Source of the DNA: Candidatus Dormiibacterota bacterium
Lineage (GTDB): Bacteria > Chloroflexota > Dormibacteria > Aeolococcales > Bog-877
Length of the DNA: 64,000 bases
Reading direction: 5' to 3'
Assembly: GCA_027313505.1 (NCBI GenBank)
Contig: DAHVDN010000003.1
Span: 38,374-102,373 of the forward strand
Under the pieces are notes generated by a model that made no database searches, had not been told where the DNA came from, and saw only the letters and a list, made by a program, of their open reading frames with translations. Each line of letters opens with the position of its first letter. The first letter of the stretch is position 1. The position numbers were made by a program, and so were the translations under genes. Shown in pieces: positions 40,651 through 48,724 of this stretch.

Positions 40651-40828
40651 TGGCCGGCGGAACAGGATCTCGCACCCCCGCCATCGGTGCTGACCCCGGT
40701 GCCCTCGTGAAATGGGAACTGCAAAGAGGCCCTCATGTCCTCAGAAAGCTACAATCCCAGTTCGGCATACATCCGCCGGCCGGTGCCAACCGGCATTGAA
40801 TTTGATGGGCCCTAGGAGGTGAAATCCA

Positions 40829-41011
40829 CTGTCGGAGGTAAAGCTGCGGGAAGGGGAGTCGTTCGAGAGCGCGCTGCGTCGCTTCAACAAGAAGATCAAG
40901 CAGAACGGCATACTCACCGAGGTGCGGCGTCGGGAGTTCTACGAGAAGCCCAGCGTTCGCCGGAAGAAGAAGACCATGGCGGCCCGGAAGCGGCGAGCGA
41001 AGCAGGTATAG
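40829..41011 (+). CDS. rpsU: 30S ribosomal protein S21, apparent CTG start (absent from the supplied ORF track)
   Basis: (L/M)[68 protein letters not shown] at 40814-40822; in-frame TGA at 40820-40822 excludes any upstream start. Confidence 0.93.
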   Translation: MSEVKLREGESFESALRRFNKKIKQNGILTEVRRREFYEKPSVRRKKKTMAARKRRAKQV

Positions 41012-41547
41012 GTCAGCGTCAGCCACCCCGGTCCGAGGTCGCCCTCTCCTTTTCCCGCTCTCTAAGTGCCTCGGAACGCCAGTTTGCCCGCCGGTGCGAG
41101 GTTGGCAGGCTGCTCGAGGAAGCGCTCGCTGATTTGGGTCTGGCCGGGAACTGCCTGGCATGTCGGCTGACCACGGACCGTGAGAGTCGCCGGCTCAATC
41201 GGCGGTTCGCGGGCGTCGATTCGGCCACCGACGTGCTTTCGTTTCCTGCCAGTCGCCCGGGAGACGGAAGTGCATTTCGCATTGCCCCTGGAGAGGACAC
41301 TCAGCTTGGGGACATCGTGATCTCCGTGCCGACCGCGCTTCGCCAATCCCAAGAGGCAGGGGCCGATCCTACGAGCGAGGTGGGTCTGCTCGCCATTCAC
41401 GGGCTGCTCCATCTGCTCGGTCATGACCACTACCTGGCGCGGGACGCATCGCGGATGACCATTGCCACCCGCCAACTTCTCTCCCAGCACGCCGCTCGCC
41501 GCGGCTGGCTTCCGCCCCGGGTCCCGCCGCTGCAGCCATCCGCGTGA
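41008..41547 (+). CDS. ybeY: Endoribonuclease/rRNA maturation factor YbeY; start codon unresolved
   Basis: [20 protein letters not shown] and [13 protein letters not shown] signature; frame open from 40819; start here is a putative ATA overlapping the rpsU stop. Confidence 0.85.
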   Translation: MGQRQPPRSEVALSFSRSLSASERQFARRCEVGRLLEEALADLGLAGNCLACRLTTDRESRRLNRRFAGVDSATDVLSFPASRPGDGSAFRIAPGEDTQLGDIVISVPTALRQSQEAGADPTSEVGLLAIHGLLHLLGHDHYLARDASRMTIATRQLLSQHAARRGWLPPRVPPLQPSA

Positions 41548-42155
41548 GTGACTCGACCCTTCTGGTGGTGGGGCTGGGCAACCCCGGGCCAGGGTACCGT
41601 CTGCAGCGCCACAATGTCGGTGCAGAGGCGGTCAGGGCCCTGGGTGAGCGACTCGGTGCCAGGCGAGATCGATACGCGGGTCCGGCGGTTGTTGCTCGCG
41701 CTCGATGGGGTGAGACCGAATTGGTGCTGGCGCAGCCCCTGACCTTTATGAATTCATCTGGTCAGGCGGGAGTGCATCTCACACGAACCCTGGGGCTCGG
41801 ATTGGCCCAGGTAGTTGTCGTCTATGACGACTTGGATCTACCCCTTGGCCGCCTTCGCCTTAGGGCTGGTGGAAGTCCAGGTGGCCACAACGGGATCAAG
41901 TCTCTTCAGGACCACTGGCGATCTCAGCAGTTTACGAGGGTGCGCATAGGTATCGGACGGCCGCCCGAGGGAGTCGATCCCATCGACTACGTCCTGGGGC
42001 GCCCCGGCGACCGTGAGCGAGAGGAGTTGGTCGGCGCCGAGCTCCGGGCAGGCGACGCGGTCCTGAAGTTGGCGGAAGTCGGAATCGCGGAGGCGATGAC
42101 CGAGTTCAACCGGAGCGTTCCACCCTCCACGGGAGCTCCCAAAGATGACGACTAG
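41544..42155 (+). CDS. pth: Peptidyl-tRNA hydrolase
   Basis: LLVVGLGNPGPGYRLQRHNVGAEAV, QPLTFMNSSGQAG, VYDDLDLPLGRLRLRAGGSPGGHNGIKSL. Confidence 0.96.
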   Translation: MSDSTLLVVGLGNPGPGYRLQRHNVGAEAVRALGERLGARRDRYAGPAVVARARWGETELVLAQPLTFMNSSGQAGVHLTRTLGLGLAQVVVVYDDLDLPLGRLRLRAGGSPGGHNGIKSLQDHWRSQQFTRVRIGIGRPPEGVDPIDYVLGRPGDREREELVGAELRAGDAVLKLAEVGIAEAMTEFNRSVPPSTGAPKDDD

Positions 42156-45100
42156 AACCATGGCTGGAAACTCGGTCAGACTCCGACCGGCAGGTCAAGA
42201 CAGCAGCCTGATTGCCAGGCTCAGCGAGTCACCGCTGGGCAGAACACTCGACCAATGGAAGGAAGCCGGGTTGGGGCAGGGTCAGATCGGAGGTGTCCCT
42301 CACGCGGGCGCGCCCCTGCTTGCGGTGCTGGCGCAGCGGCTGTTGGGCAGGACGGTCTGCCTGCTGGTGTCGGAGCCTGAGGCCGCCTGGCAAGAGGTAG
42401 CGACCTGGCTGGGTGGAGAACCGGGATGCAGCCTCTTCCCCGCGGCCGACACCCTGCCCTTTGACCGGGTGGCGCCAGCGTCGGCGATCGTGAGACACCG
42501 CCTGCAGACCCTGCGAGAACTCAGTTCCGGTCGCCCAGGGGTGGTGGTCACCTCGGCGGAGGCGCTGCTGCGCCCGACACTGTCCAGGGAGTGGGTTGGG
42601 ACGTGGCTGGCGGAGGTCAAGCCCGGGCTGCAGTTGGCTCCGGAGCGAATGGCCCAGCTACTGTTGGAATCCGGTTATCGCCAGGAATCCATTGTGGCTC
42701 GTCCCGGTGATTTCGCAAGGCGTGGAGGGATAATCGACTGCTTTCCTCTTGACAACCACCCTTGGAGGGCGGAGTGGGAGGCCGACACCGTGGCCGGCCT
42801 TTGGCGCCTCGACCCAGAAACTCAGGGATCGAGGGCCAAGCTTCTTGCGGTGGAGTTGATGCCAGCACGGGAGTTTTCCCTGGATCGGACGACCCTTCAA
42901 GGCAGCGCTCGACGCATCTCAGAGTGGGAGCTGGTCCAACTGCGAGGGGACGTCCGGGACCGATGGCAGGCCGATCTTGACCTGATGTTAGGGGGTGGTC
43001 TGCCGGACCCGGTCGACGCCGTCGGTCCGCTGCTTGCCGACCCAGCTAATACCCTGCTCGTCCATCTGCCAGCGGATACGGTGTTCATCACCGAGGATTG
43101 GAGTCGGCTCGGGCGGCTGTGCTCCACCTGGCTCGATGAGTGCGAGTCGATTCGCGCCGCCGAGGTGGCTCGCGGAGAGCTGCCCAAGGAACTTCCGCTG
43201 GCCGTTGCTCAACTCGGCACGTTGGAGGCCAGGATTCATTCATCTGATTGGCTCGACCTCATGCGAGAGGTGGGTGGGCAGGATCAGATTCTCGGTGATG
43301 CCCAGATGCTCGCTGTACCGGCGTTTGCAGGGAGCATGGAGGCATTTCATCGGTGGGCCGAGGAATTTCGGGCCGCAGCGGGAACTGTCCTGCAGCTGGG
43401 ACTCCAGGAGTCACGAGTTACCGAGCTGACCGAAGAGCGAGGTCTCCGGCCAACCTCCGTCGAGAGCTTCTCTGCAACTGACACTCCAATCCCCAGCGGC
43501 GGCCTCCTGGTCGGTCCCGGAGACCTCAGAGCAGGGCTCCTACTCAGCGGGGCCGGGGTTGCGGTGGTCGCCGACTCTGATCTCTTCGGCGCCCAAAAGC
43601 GGCGGGCGTCGGCGTTGCTGCGCTCGGTTCACAGAGCCGAGTCCAGCGCTTCGGGGAGGCTGAGACACGCCCCGGGCTCCACCGCCGACCCTTCGGTCTT
43701 TCGCTTCAAGCTTGAGCTCGGCGACGTCGTGGTCCATCGTGATCACGGCCTGGGGCGGTTTGTCGGCATGCGCCGAGTCAGTGACGGTACGACCGAGCGC
43801 GAGTACATGCAGCTTGAGTACGCCGATGGCAACAAGCTCTACGTTCCGGCTGAGCATCTGGACCGGGTCGAGCGCTATTCAGGCGGCGCTGATGCCTCCC
43901 CAACCCTCTCCAGGCTCGGTTCCGGTGACTGGGAGCGTACCCGGCGCTCAGTTCGTCGGCGGATAGACCAAATCGCAGAGGACCTAGTCGAACTCTACGC
44001 CTTGAGGCGCAAGGCGAAGGGGCACGCCTTTCCGGCGGACACCCACTGGCAGCAGGAGATGGAGGCATCGTTCCCCTATCAGGAGACCAGAGACCAGCTC
44101 ATGGTCCTGGAAGACATAAAGCGCGACATGGAGTCCGAGCGGCCGATGGACAGACTCCTTTGTGGTGACGTCGGCTTCGGCAAGACCGAGATTGCCCTGC
44201 GCGCCGCCTTCAAGGCGGTGGAGGGAGGGCAGCAGGTTGCGGTGCTGGTGCCGACGACCGTGTTGGCGCAGCAGCACTTCCTGACGTTTCAGGACCGGCT
44301 GACCGCTTTCCCCATCTCCGTGGAGCAACTCTCCCGCTTGCGCACGGACGATGAGGCTAAGCAGGTGATGGCCGGGCTCGCCCAGGGCACGGTTGACATC
44401 GTGATTGGAACTCACCGGCTGCTTCAGAAGGATGTTCGGTTCAAGCGCCTCGGGCTCGTGGTGCTGGACGAGGAGCAGCGCTTTGGGGTGCGGCAGAAGG
44501 AGCGCTTGAAGCAGCTGCGCACCTCGGTGGACATCCTCTCTTTGTCAGCCACCCCCATACCCAGGACGCTGCACATGGCCCTGGCAGGAATACGTGACCT
44601 TTCGGTGATCCGGACCCCACCTGAGGGTCGTTTGCCGATCCGCACCTACGTCACCGCCAAGGAGGGGGGCCTGATCCAGGATGTGATCAGGAGGGAGCTC
44701 GCCCGCCGCGGCCAGGTCTACTACGTGCACAACCGCGTCCACAGCATGCTTCGCGAGGTCGAACTTCTCCGGGAGCTGGTGCCGGAGGCGCGGTTGGCGA
44801 TAGCTCATGGCCAGATGGATGAGCGCGAGCTGGCCCGGGTGATGGTGGCCTTCACCGAGGGGGAGGTCGATGTCCTCTGCTGCACCACGATCATCGAGAA
44901 TGGACTTGACATTCCCAACGCCAACACCCTGGTAGTTGATGACGCTTCGCGGCTCGGCCTGGCCCAGCTGTACCAGTTGAGGGGGCGCGTGGGGCGCTCG
45001 GGCCAGCGCGCCTACGCCTACTTTCTTTACGATCCAACGCGCTCCCTGACTGAGCAGGCCGACAAGCGGCTAGACGTCGTCGCCGATCTCCAGGATCTGG

Positions 45101-45729
45101 GCTCAGGGTTCGCCCTGGCACTAAAGGACCTTGAAATCAGGGGTGCCGGCAACGTCCTGGGAGAGGCGCAACATGGGGACATTGCCGCCGTGGGGATGGA
45201 GATGTATAACCACCTGCTTCACCAGGCAGTCCTGGCGGCGCAGGGGGAGGAGCTTGTCGAGTCTCCGGCACAGGTCTCCGTGGCGCTGCCGCTGAGGAGC
45301 CTGTTGCCTCCTGGATACATCCCAGATGAGCGTCTCCGCCTGCGCGTGTATCAACAATTGGCGGCGGCCACAACTGAGGCGGAGTTGGAGGAAACCGCGC
45401 GTAACCTGCGTCAGCGCTTCGGGCCACGGCCCACCGAGGTGGAAAACCTCTTGGTCACGCTTAGAGTCCGGCTGGTCGCGGCTGCGGCGGGCGCAGCGGC
45501 GGTGGAGACGGATGGGGACTGGGTCTCAGTGCGCTTCGAGCCCGGGCACCGGATACCTTTAAGCCAGCTTGTAGCCGAGATGCCGAAGCTCACCGAGTTC
45601 AGCCCAAATCGGTTGCGCTTGAACGCCACGATGGCCGGTCCCTCGTGGTTGGACCTCTTGATCGGCCTCTTGCGACGCACCGCTGAAGCCCGAACCCCGG
45701 TCGCTCTTGCCAATGGCGGCCAGCTTTGA
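42145..45729 (+). CDS. mfd: Transcription-repair coupling factor
   Basis: GDVVVHRDHGLGRFVGMRRV; RLLCGDVGFGKTEIALRAAFKAV; VVLDEEQRFGVRQKERLKQLRTSVDILSLSATPIPRTLHMALAGIRDLSVI. Confidence 0.97.
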   Translation: MTTRTMAGNSVRLRPAGQDSSLIARLSESPLGRTLDQWKEAGLGQGQIGGVPHAGAPLLAVLAQRLLGRTVCLLVSEPEAAWQEVATWLGGEPGCSLFPAADTLPFDRVAPASAIVRHRLQTLRELSSGRPGVVVTSAEALLRPTLSREWVGTWLAEVKPGLQLAPERMAQLLLESGYRQESIVARPGDFARRGGIIDCFPLDNHPWRAEWEADTVAGLWRLDPETQGSRAKLLAVELMPAREFSLDRTTLQGSARRISEWELVQLRGDVRDRWQADLDLMLGGGLPDPVDAVGPLLADPANTLLVHLPADTVFITEDWSRLGRLCSTWLDECESIRAAEVARGELPKELPLAVAQLGTLEARIHSSDWLDLMREVGGQDQILGDAQMLAVPAFAGSMEAFHRWAEEFRAAAGTVLQLGLQESRVTELTEERGLRPTSVESFSATDTPIPSGGLLVGPGDLRAGLLLSGAGVAVVADSDLFGAQKRRASALLRSVHRAESSASGRLRHAPGSTADPSVFRFKLELGDVVVHRDHGLGRFVGMRRVSDGTTEREYMQLEYADGNKLYVPAEHLDRVERYSGGADASPTLSRLGSGDWERTRRSVRRRIDQIAEDLVELYALRRKAKGHAFPADTHWQQEMEASFPYQETRDQLMVLEDIKRDMESERPMDRLLCGDVGFGKTEIALRAAFKAVEGGQQVAVLVPTTVLAQQHFLTFQDRLTAFPISVEQLSRLRTDDEAKQVMAGLAQGTVDIVIGTHRLLQKDVRFKRLGLVVLDEEQRFGVRQKERLKQLRTSVDILSLSATPIPRTLHMALAGIRDLSVIRTPPEGRLPIRTYVTAKEGGLIQDVIRRELARRGQVYYVHNRVHSMLREVELLRELVPEARLAIAHGQMDERELARVMVAFTEGEVDVLCCTTIIENGLDIPNANTLVVDDASRLGLAQLYQLRGRVGRSGQRAYAYFLYDPTRSLTEQADKRLDVVADLQDLGSGFALALKDLEIRGAGNVLGEAQHGDIAAVGMEMYNHLLHQAVLAAQGEELVESPAQVSVALPLRSLLPPGYIPDERLRLRVYQQLAAATTEAELEETARNLRQRFGPRPTEVENLLVTLRVRLVAAAAGAAAVETDGDWVSVRFEPGHRIPLSQLVAEMPKLTEFSPNRLRLNATMAGPSWLDLLIGLLRRTAEARTPVALANGGQL

Positions 45730-46436
45730 ATTCGGAGCCGCACGCTCAGTTGAACCGCCTCTTCGCAGTGATGGCCCGGCTCCGGGGCCCGGGGGGCTGC
45801 CCCTGGGATCAGGCGCAGGACCATCTCAGCCTCATCCCGCATCTGCTGGAGGAGACCCACGAGCTGATCGCTGCCGTGGAGGCCAACGATCCGCTAGGGA
45901 TTGTGGAGGAACTGGGGGACTTGCTGGTCCAGGTGGCGATGCACAGTGCCATCGGCTCTGAGCGCGGGGCGTTCGATTTAGAACAGGTCGCGGCCCGCGC
46001 CGCCACCAAGATGATCTCCCGGCACCCCCACGTTTTCGAAGGTGCCGAGGTCGTGAACGAAGAGCAGTTGCTGCAGAACTGGGACCAGTTGAAGCGGAAT
46101 GAAAAGCCCGAGCGCACTTCCAGCCTGGACGGTATTCCAGACGCCCTTCCGGCACTTGCACTGGCGTCGTCATATCAGCGGCGAGGAGCCAGAGCGGGAC
46201 CGGCCGCCCGAGCTCTACTTCCGCATGGAGCGCAGACCATGCCGCGACTGCAGGAGGCGATGTCCGGCCGCCCTGGAGAGTCCGATCAGTTGATCGGGGA
46301 CCTACTGTGGTCGGTCGTGGCGCTCGCCAGGGAGCTGAATGTCGACCCCGAGGGCGCGCTGCGGCGGTCTGCCCGGTCCTGGGCCGCCTCGGTCCGTCAA
46401 GAGGAGATGGCAGAGGGCTCGGAGTCCGATGGCTGA
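45726..46436 (+). CDS. mazG: MazG-type nucleoside triphosphate pyrophosphohydrolase
   Basis: LRGPGGCPWDQAQDHLSLIPHLLEETHELIAAVE, EELGDLLVQVAMHS; TTG start overlapping mfd stop. Confidence 0.93.
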   Translation: MNSEPHAQLNRLFAVMARLRGPGGCPWDQAQDHLSLIPHLLEETHELIAAVEANDPLGIVEELGDLLVQVAMHSAIGSERGAFDLEQVAARAATKMISRHPHVFEGAEVVNEEQLLQNWDQLKRNEKPERTSSLDGIPDALPALALASSYQRRGARAGPAARALLPHGAQTMPRLQEAMSGRPGESDQLIGDLLWSVVALARELNVDPEGALRRSARSWAASVRQEEMAEGSESDG

Positions 46437-46642
46437 GAACCACTCCGGCCAGCTGAACAGCGAACAACGCCCTGCCCTCTGGCTCTATACTGGGTAGCCA
46501 ACAAGCGGGATTCAACTCCGCATCCGCCAAGCCGAGCACTCACCACACGTTCAACCACAATCGAGCTGATGGCGACGGACCCCAGTGGGGCCTGATCCAA
46601 GAGACGCGCGTTCGCTGGATTCTCTTTCGGCGATCCCTTCGA

Positions 46643-47002
46643 TTGGAACCCTGGCATTTGTTGGTGGCCGTAGCGGCAGTCATGGCCTGCTGGATCGCGG
46701 TAGCCGCCTACTCCAGCTACAGAGGCGACCAACGGCTCCGTCTCGAGCTGGCACAGTTGCAAACCCAGACCGTCGCCCTGGGGGGCCAGGTCCGCGCTCA
46801 GCAACAGGAGGTCGGGTACTCCTCCTCGCCGGCTTGGCAGGCCGAGCTTGCCCGGGCACAGGGTCTGGGGCTGGCGGGGGAACAGACCTATGCGATAGAG
46901 AGTGCGGCGGCCGTGGCCGGCCCGGGGGCGGCTGAGCAGGGGGTTGCGCAGGTCGGCTCGGTGATCGAGACCATGGCCAGGGCCACCGTCGCCATCGGCT
47001 GA
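46643..47002 (+). CDS. FtsB/DivIC-like single-pass membrane coiled-coil protein
   Basis: Single TM LLVAVAAVMACWIAVAAYSSY then coiled QRLRLELAQLQTQTVALGGQVRAQQQEVGYSSSPAWQAELAR; basic upstream residues suggest the true start is earlier. Confidence 0.6.
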   Translation: MEPWHLLVAVAAVMACWIAVAAYSSYRGDQRLRLELAQLQTQTVALGGQVRAQQQEVGYSSSPAWQAELARAQGLGLAGEQTYAIESAAAVAGPGAAEQGVAQVGSVIETMARATVAIG

Positions 47003-47095
47003 CCGGACAGCCAGTCAAGGTTCCCCAGCTAAGAGCCGGAGTCAAAAAAGCCGCGCTCCGTACCCCCGGCGGACGGTGTACCGTTCACCCTTAAA

Positions 47096-48268
47096 GTGCG
47101 ACCGTCGAGAGTGCTTGCCGCCGGGGTCCTTCTCTTGGGACTTGCCCTGACGGGGTGTGGTGGCTCTTCCGGGAACTTGACTTCCGCAGCGCCCACCAAG
47201 GCAGCTCCGTATCCCGGCAGCAGCATCTCCGGATTCCAGGCTGCGGACCTGACTTGGGTCAGTGACCAACAGGGTTGGGCGCTGGGTGTTGCCCCCGGTT
47301 GCTCGGGGCAACGATGCGCGACAGTGCTGGAGACTACCGACGGTGGCCGGGCCTGGATCACTGTCACTGACCTGCACGCCTGTCTGGTGGAGGCAGCTCC
47401 GGTCGGGTGCCCTGCGGGAGTTCCAGAAGTGAGCCAGATCCGTTTTGCGAACCCTGACATTGGGTACGCCTACTCGTCATCGGGCGGGCCATACTCGCTG
47501 ACCACCAACGGCGGCCTCTCCTGGACGCTTCAGACCGGAAGAGAGGTGAGTGCCATCAAGGTGGCTTTGGGGACCGCGGTGCGGGTCAGCTTTTCGCGCC
47601 AGGGGTGCCCTGGACCCTGCGATTGGTCCATCGACCAGTCGCCGATCGGTGAGAACGCCTGGCAGACTCTCCTTACTCCACCCTCCTCCGTCAACCACAC
47701 CAAGGTGATCTTGGTCCGCCAGAAGTCCGACTACCTTTACGTTGCATTCGTGGGTCTTGCCGCGCCGGGCACCGTGGGGCCGAATACCCAGATCGAGGAG
47801 TCGCGCGATGGAGGTATCAGCTGGCAGTCTCATGGTGACCCATGCGCCGCTGCGGACGCGAGCTATCGCACTACAGATCTCTCTGCGGCCCCGGGTGGGG
47901 TGCTGGTGGCCCTCTGCTCCTCAAGCCAGTCCTCGCGAGCTGGAGTGGTCATCTCCACCGATGCAGGTGCCACCTTCGGTCAGCTCCAACTCCTCCCGCG
48001 GACAACCAAAGGAACGTTCACCGAGCTTTCCTCCACCAGCCCATCGAATATCTTCGCGGCGGTCCCAGGGGCCGAGCTGGTCGGGTCGAGCACCGGTGGG
48101 CGTCGATGGAAGGTGGAGATAAAGGTCCCGCCCCGATCTGATCGCGCCCTTCCCAGCTCGTCCTTCCTGGGATTTGAGAGCCCGATGGTCGGTCGTTGGA
48201 TTGGACCACCGGGTGTCGTCTGGACCACCATCAACGGCGGAGCGAACTGGTCCCAACAGCGGTTCTGA
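47096..48268 (+). CDS. Predicted lipoprotein with sialidase/YCF48-like repeats
   Basis: LLLGLALTGCGGSSG lipobox; repeated DGGRAW, NGGLSW, DGGISW, TDAGATF, NGGANW blade motifs. Confidence 0.7.
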   Translation: MRPSRVLAAGVLLLGLALTGCGGSSGNLTSAAPTKAAPYPGSSISGFQAADLTWVSDQQGWALGVAPGCSGQRCATVLETTDGGRAWITVTDLHACLVEAAPVGCPAGVPEVSQIRFANPDIGYAYSSSGGPYSLTTNGGLSWTLQTGREVSAIKVALGTAVRVSFSRQGCPGPCDWSIDQSPIGENAWQTLLTPPSSVNHTKVILVRQKSDYLYVAFVGLAAPGTVGPNTQIEESRDGGISWQSHGDPCAAADASYRTTDLSAAPGGVLVALCSSSQSSRAGVVISTDAGATFGQLQLLPRTTKGTFTELSSTSPSNIFAAVPGAELVGSSTGGRRWKVEIKVPPRSDRALPSSSFLGFESPMVGRWIGPPGVVWTTINGGANWSQQRF

Positions 48269-48293
48269 AGGCGCCATCCGGAGAATAAGCGGT

Positions 48294-48365
48294 GGCGGTA
48301 CCTGGATTCGAACCAGGGACAACTCGGTTATGAGCCGAGCGCTCTAACCCCTGAGCTATACCGCC
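48294..48365 (-). tRNA. tRNA with CAU anticodon (probably elongator Met; Ile2 not excluded)
   Basis: GGCGGTATAGCTCAGGGGTTAGAGCGCTCGGCTCATAACCGAGTTGTCCCTGGTTCGAATCCAGGTACCGCC: complete cloverleaf. Confidence 0.93.
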
Positions 48366-48395
48366 TGATGCCAGCGGCGCTCAGTCGGGAAGCGT

Positions 48396-48466
48396 TGCGG
48401 CGCCAAGATTCGAACTTGGGACCTTCGGGTTATGAGCCCGACGAGCTGCCACTGCTCCACGCCGCC
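48396..48466 (-). tRNA. tRNA-fMet (CAU), initiator
   Basis: GGCGGCGTGGAGCAGTGGCAGCTCGTCGGGCTCATAACCCGAAGGTCCCAAGTTCGAATCTTGGCGCCGCA: 1-72 mismatch and GGG/CCC anticodon-stem pairs typical of initiators. Confidence 0.9.
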
Positions 48467-48548
48467 CGGAGATTGTAACCCAGCTTGGGTGCGGCGTCAA
48501 AGTTGACAGTGAGCTTCTTGGGAGTTCGCCCTTCGTCATGGTGGCCGC

Positions 48549-48565
48549 GCGAGTCTGAGACTCGC
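48549..48565. repeat. Perfect 7 bp inverted repeat upstream of ftsH
   Basis: GCGAGTC-TGA-GACTCGC. Confidence 0.45.
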
Positions 48566-48724
48566 CCCCTTGGTCCCTTAGTCAGCCCCCGCCCAGGTCA
48601 CCAGCAGGGGGGCATCCGGAGTCTCCCTCATCCTGCGCGGGCGGGAGAAATCCAGAACCGAGGTGGCAGGCATGTCTCATCTCGCCAGGATTGACGGCTG
48701 GTGTTTGTGGATAGAATCACGGGG

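Noticed and set aside
40819-41010. N-terminal extension of ybeY from GTG 40819
   Set aside because: The GTG lies within the rpsU Shine-Dalgarno and the extension is just the +2 frame of rpsU ([19 protein letters not shown]...), unlike YbeY
48480-48700. Possible small RNA or riboswitch between tRNA-fMet and ftsH
   Set aside because: Only one short 7-bp hairpin (48549-48565) without a conserved-looking core or terminator; insufficient evidence
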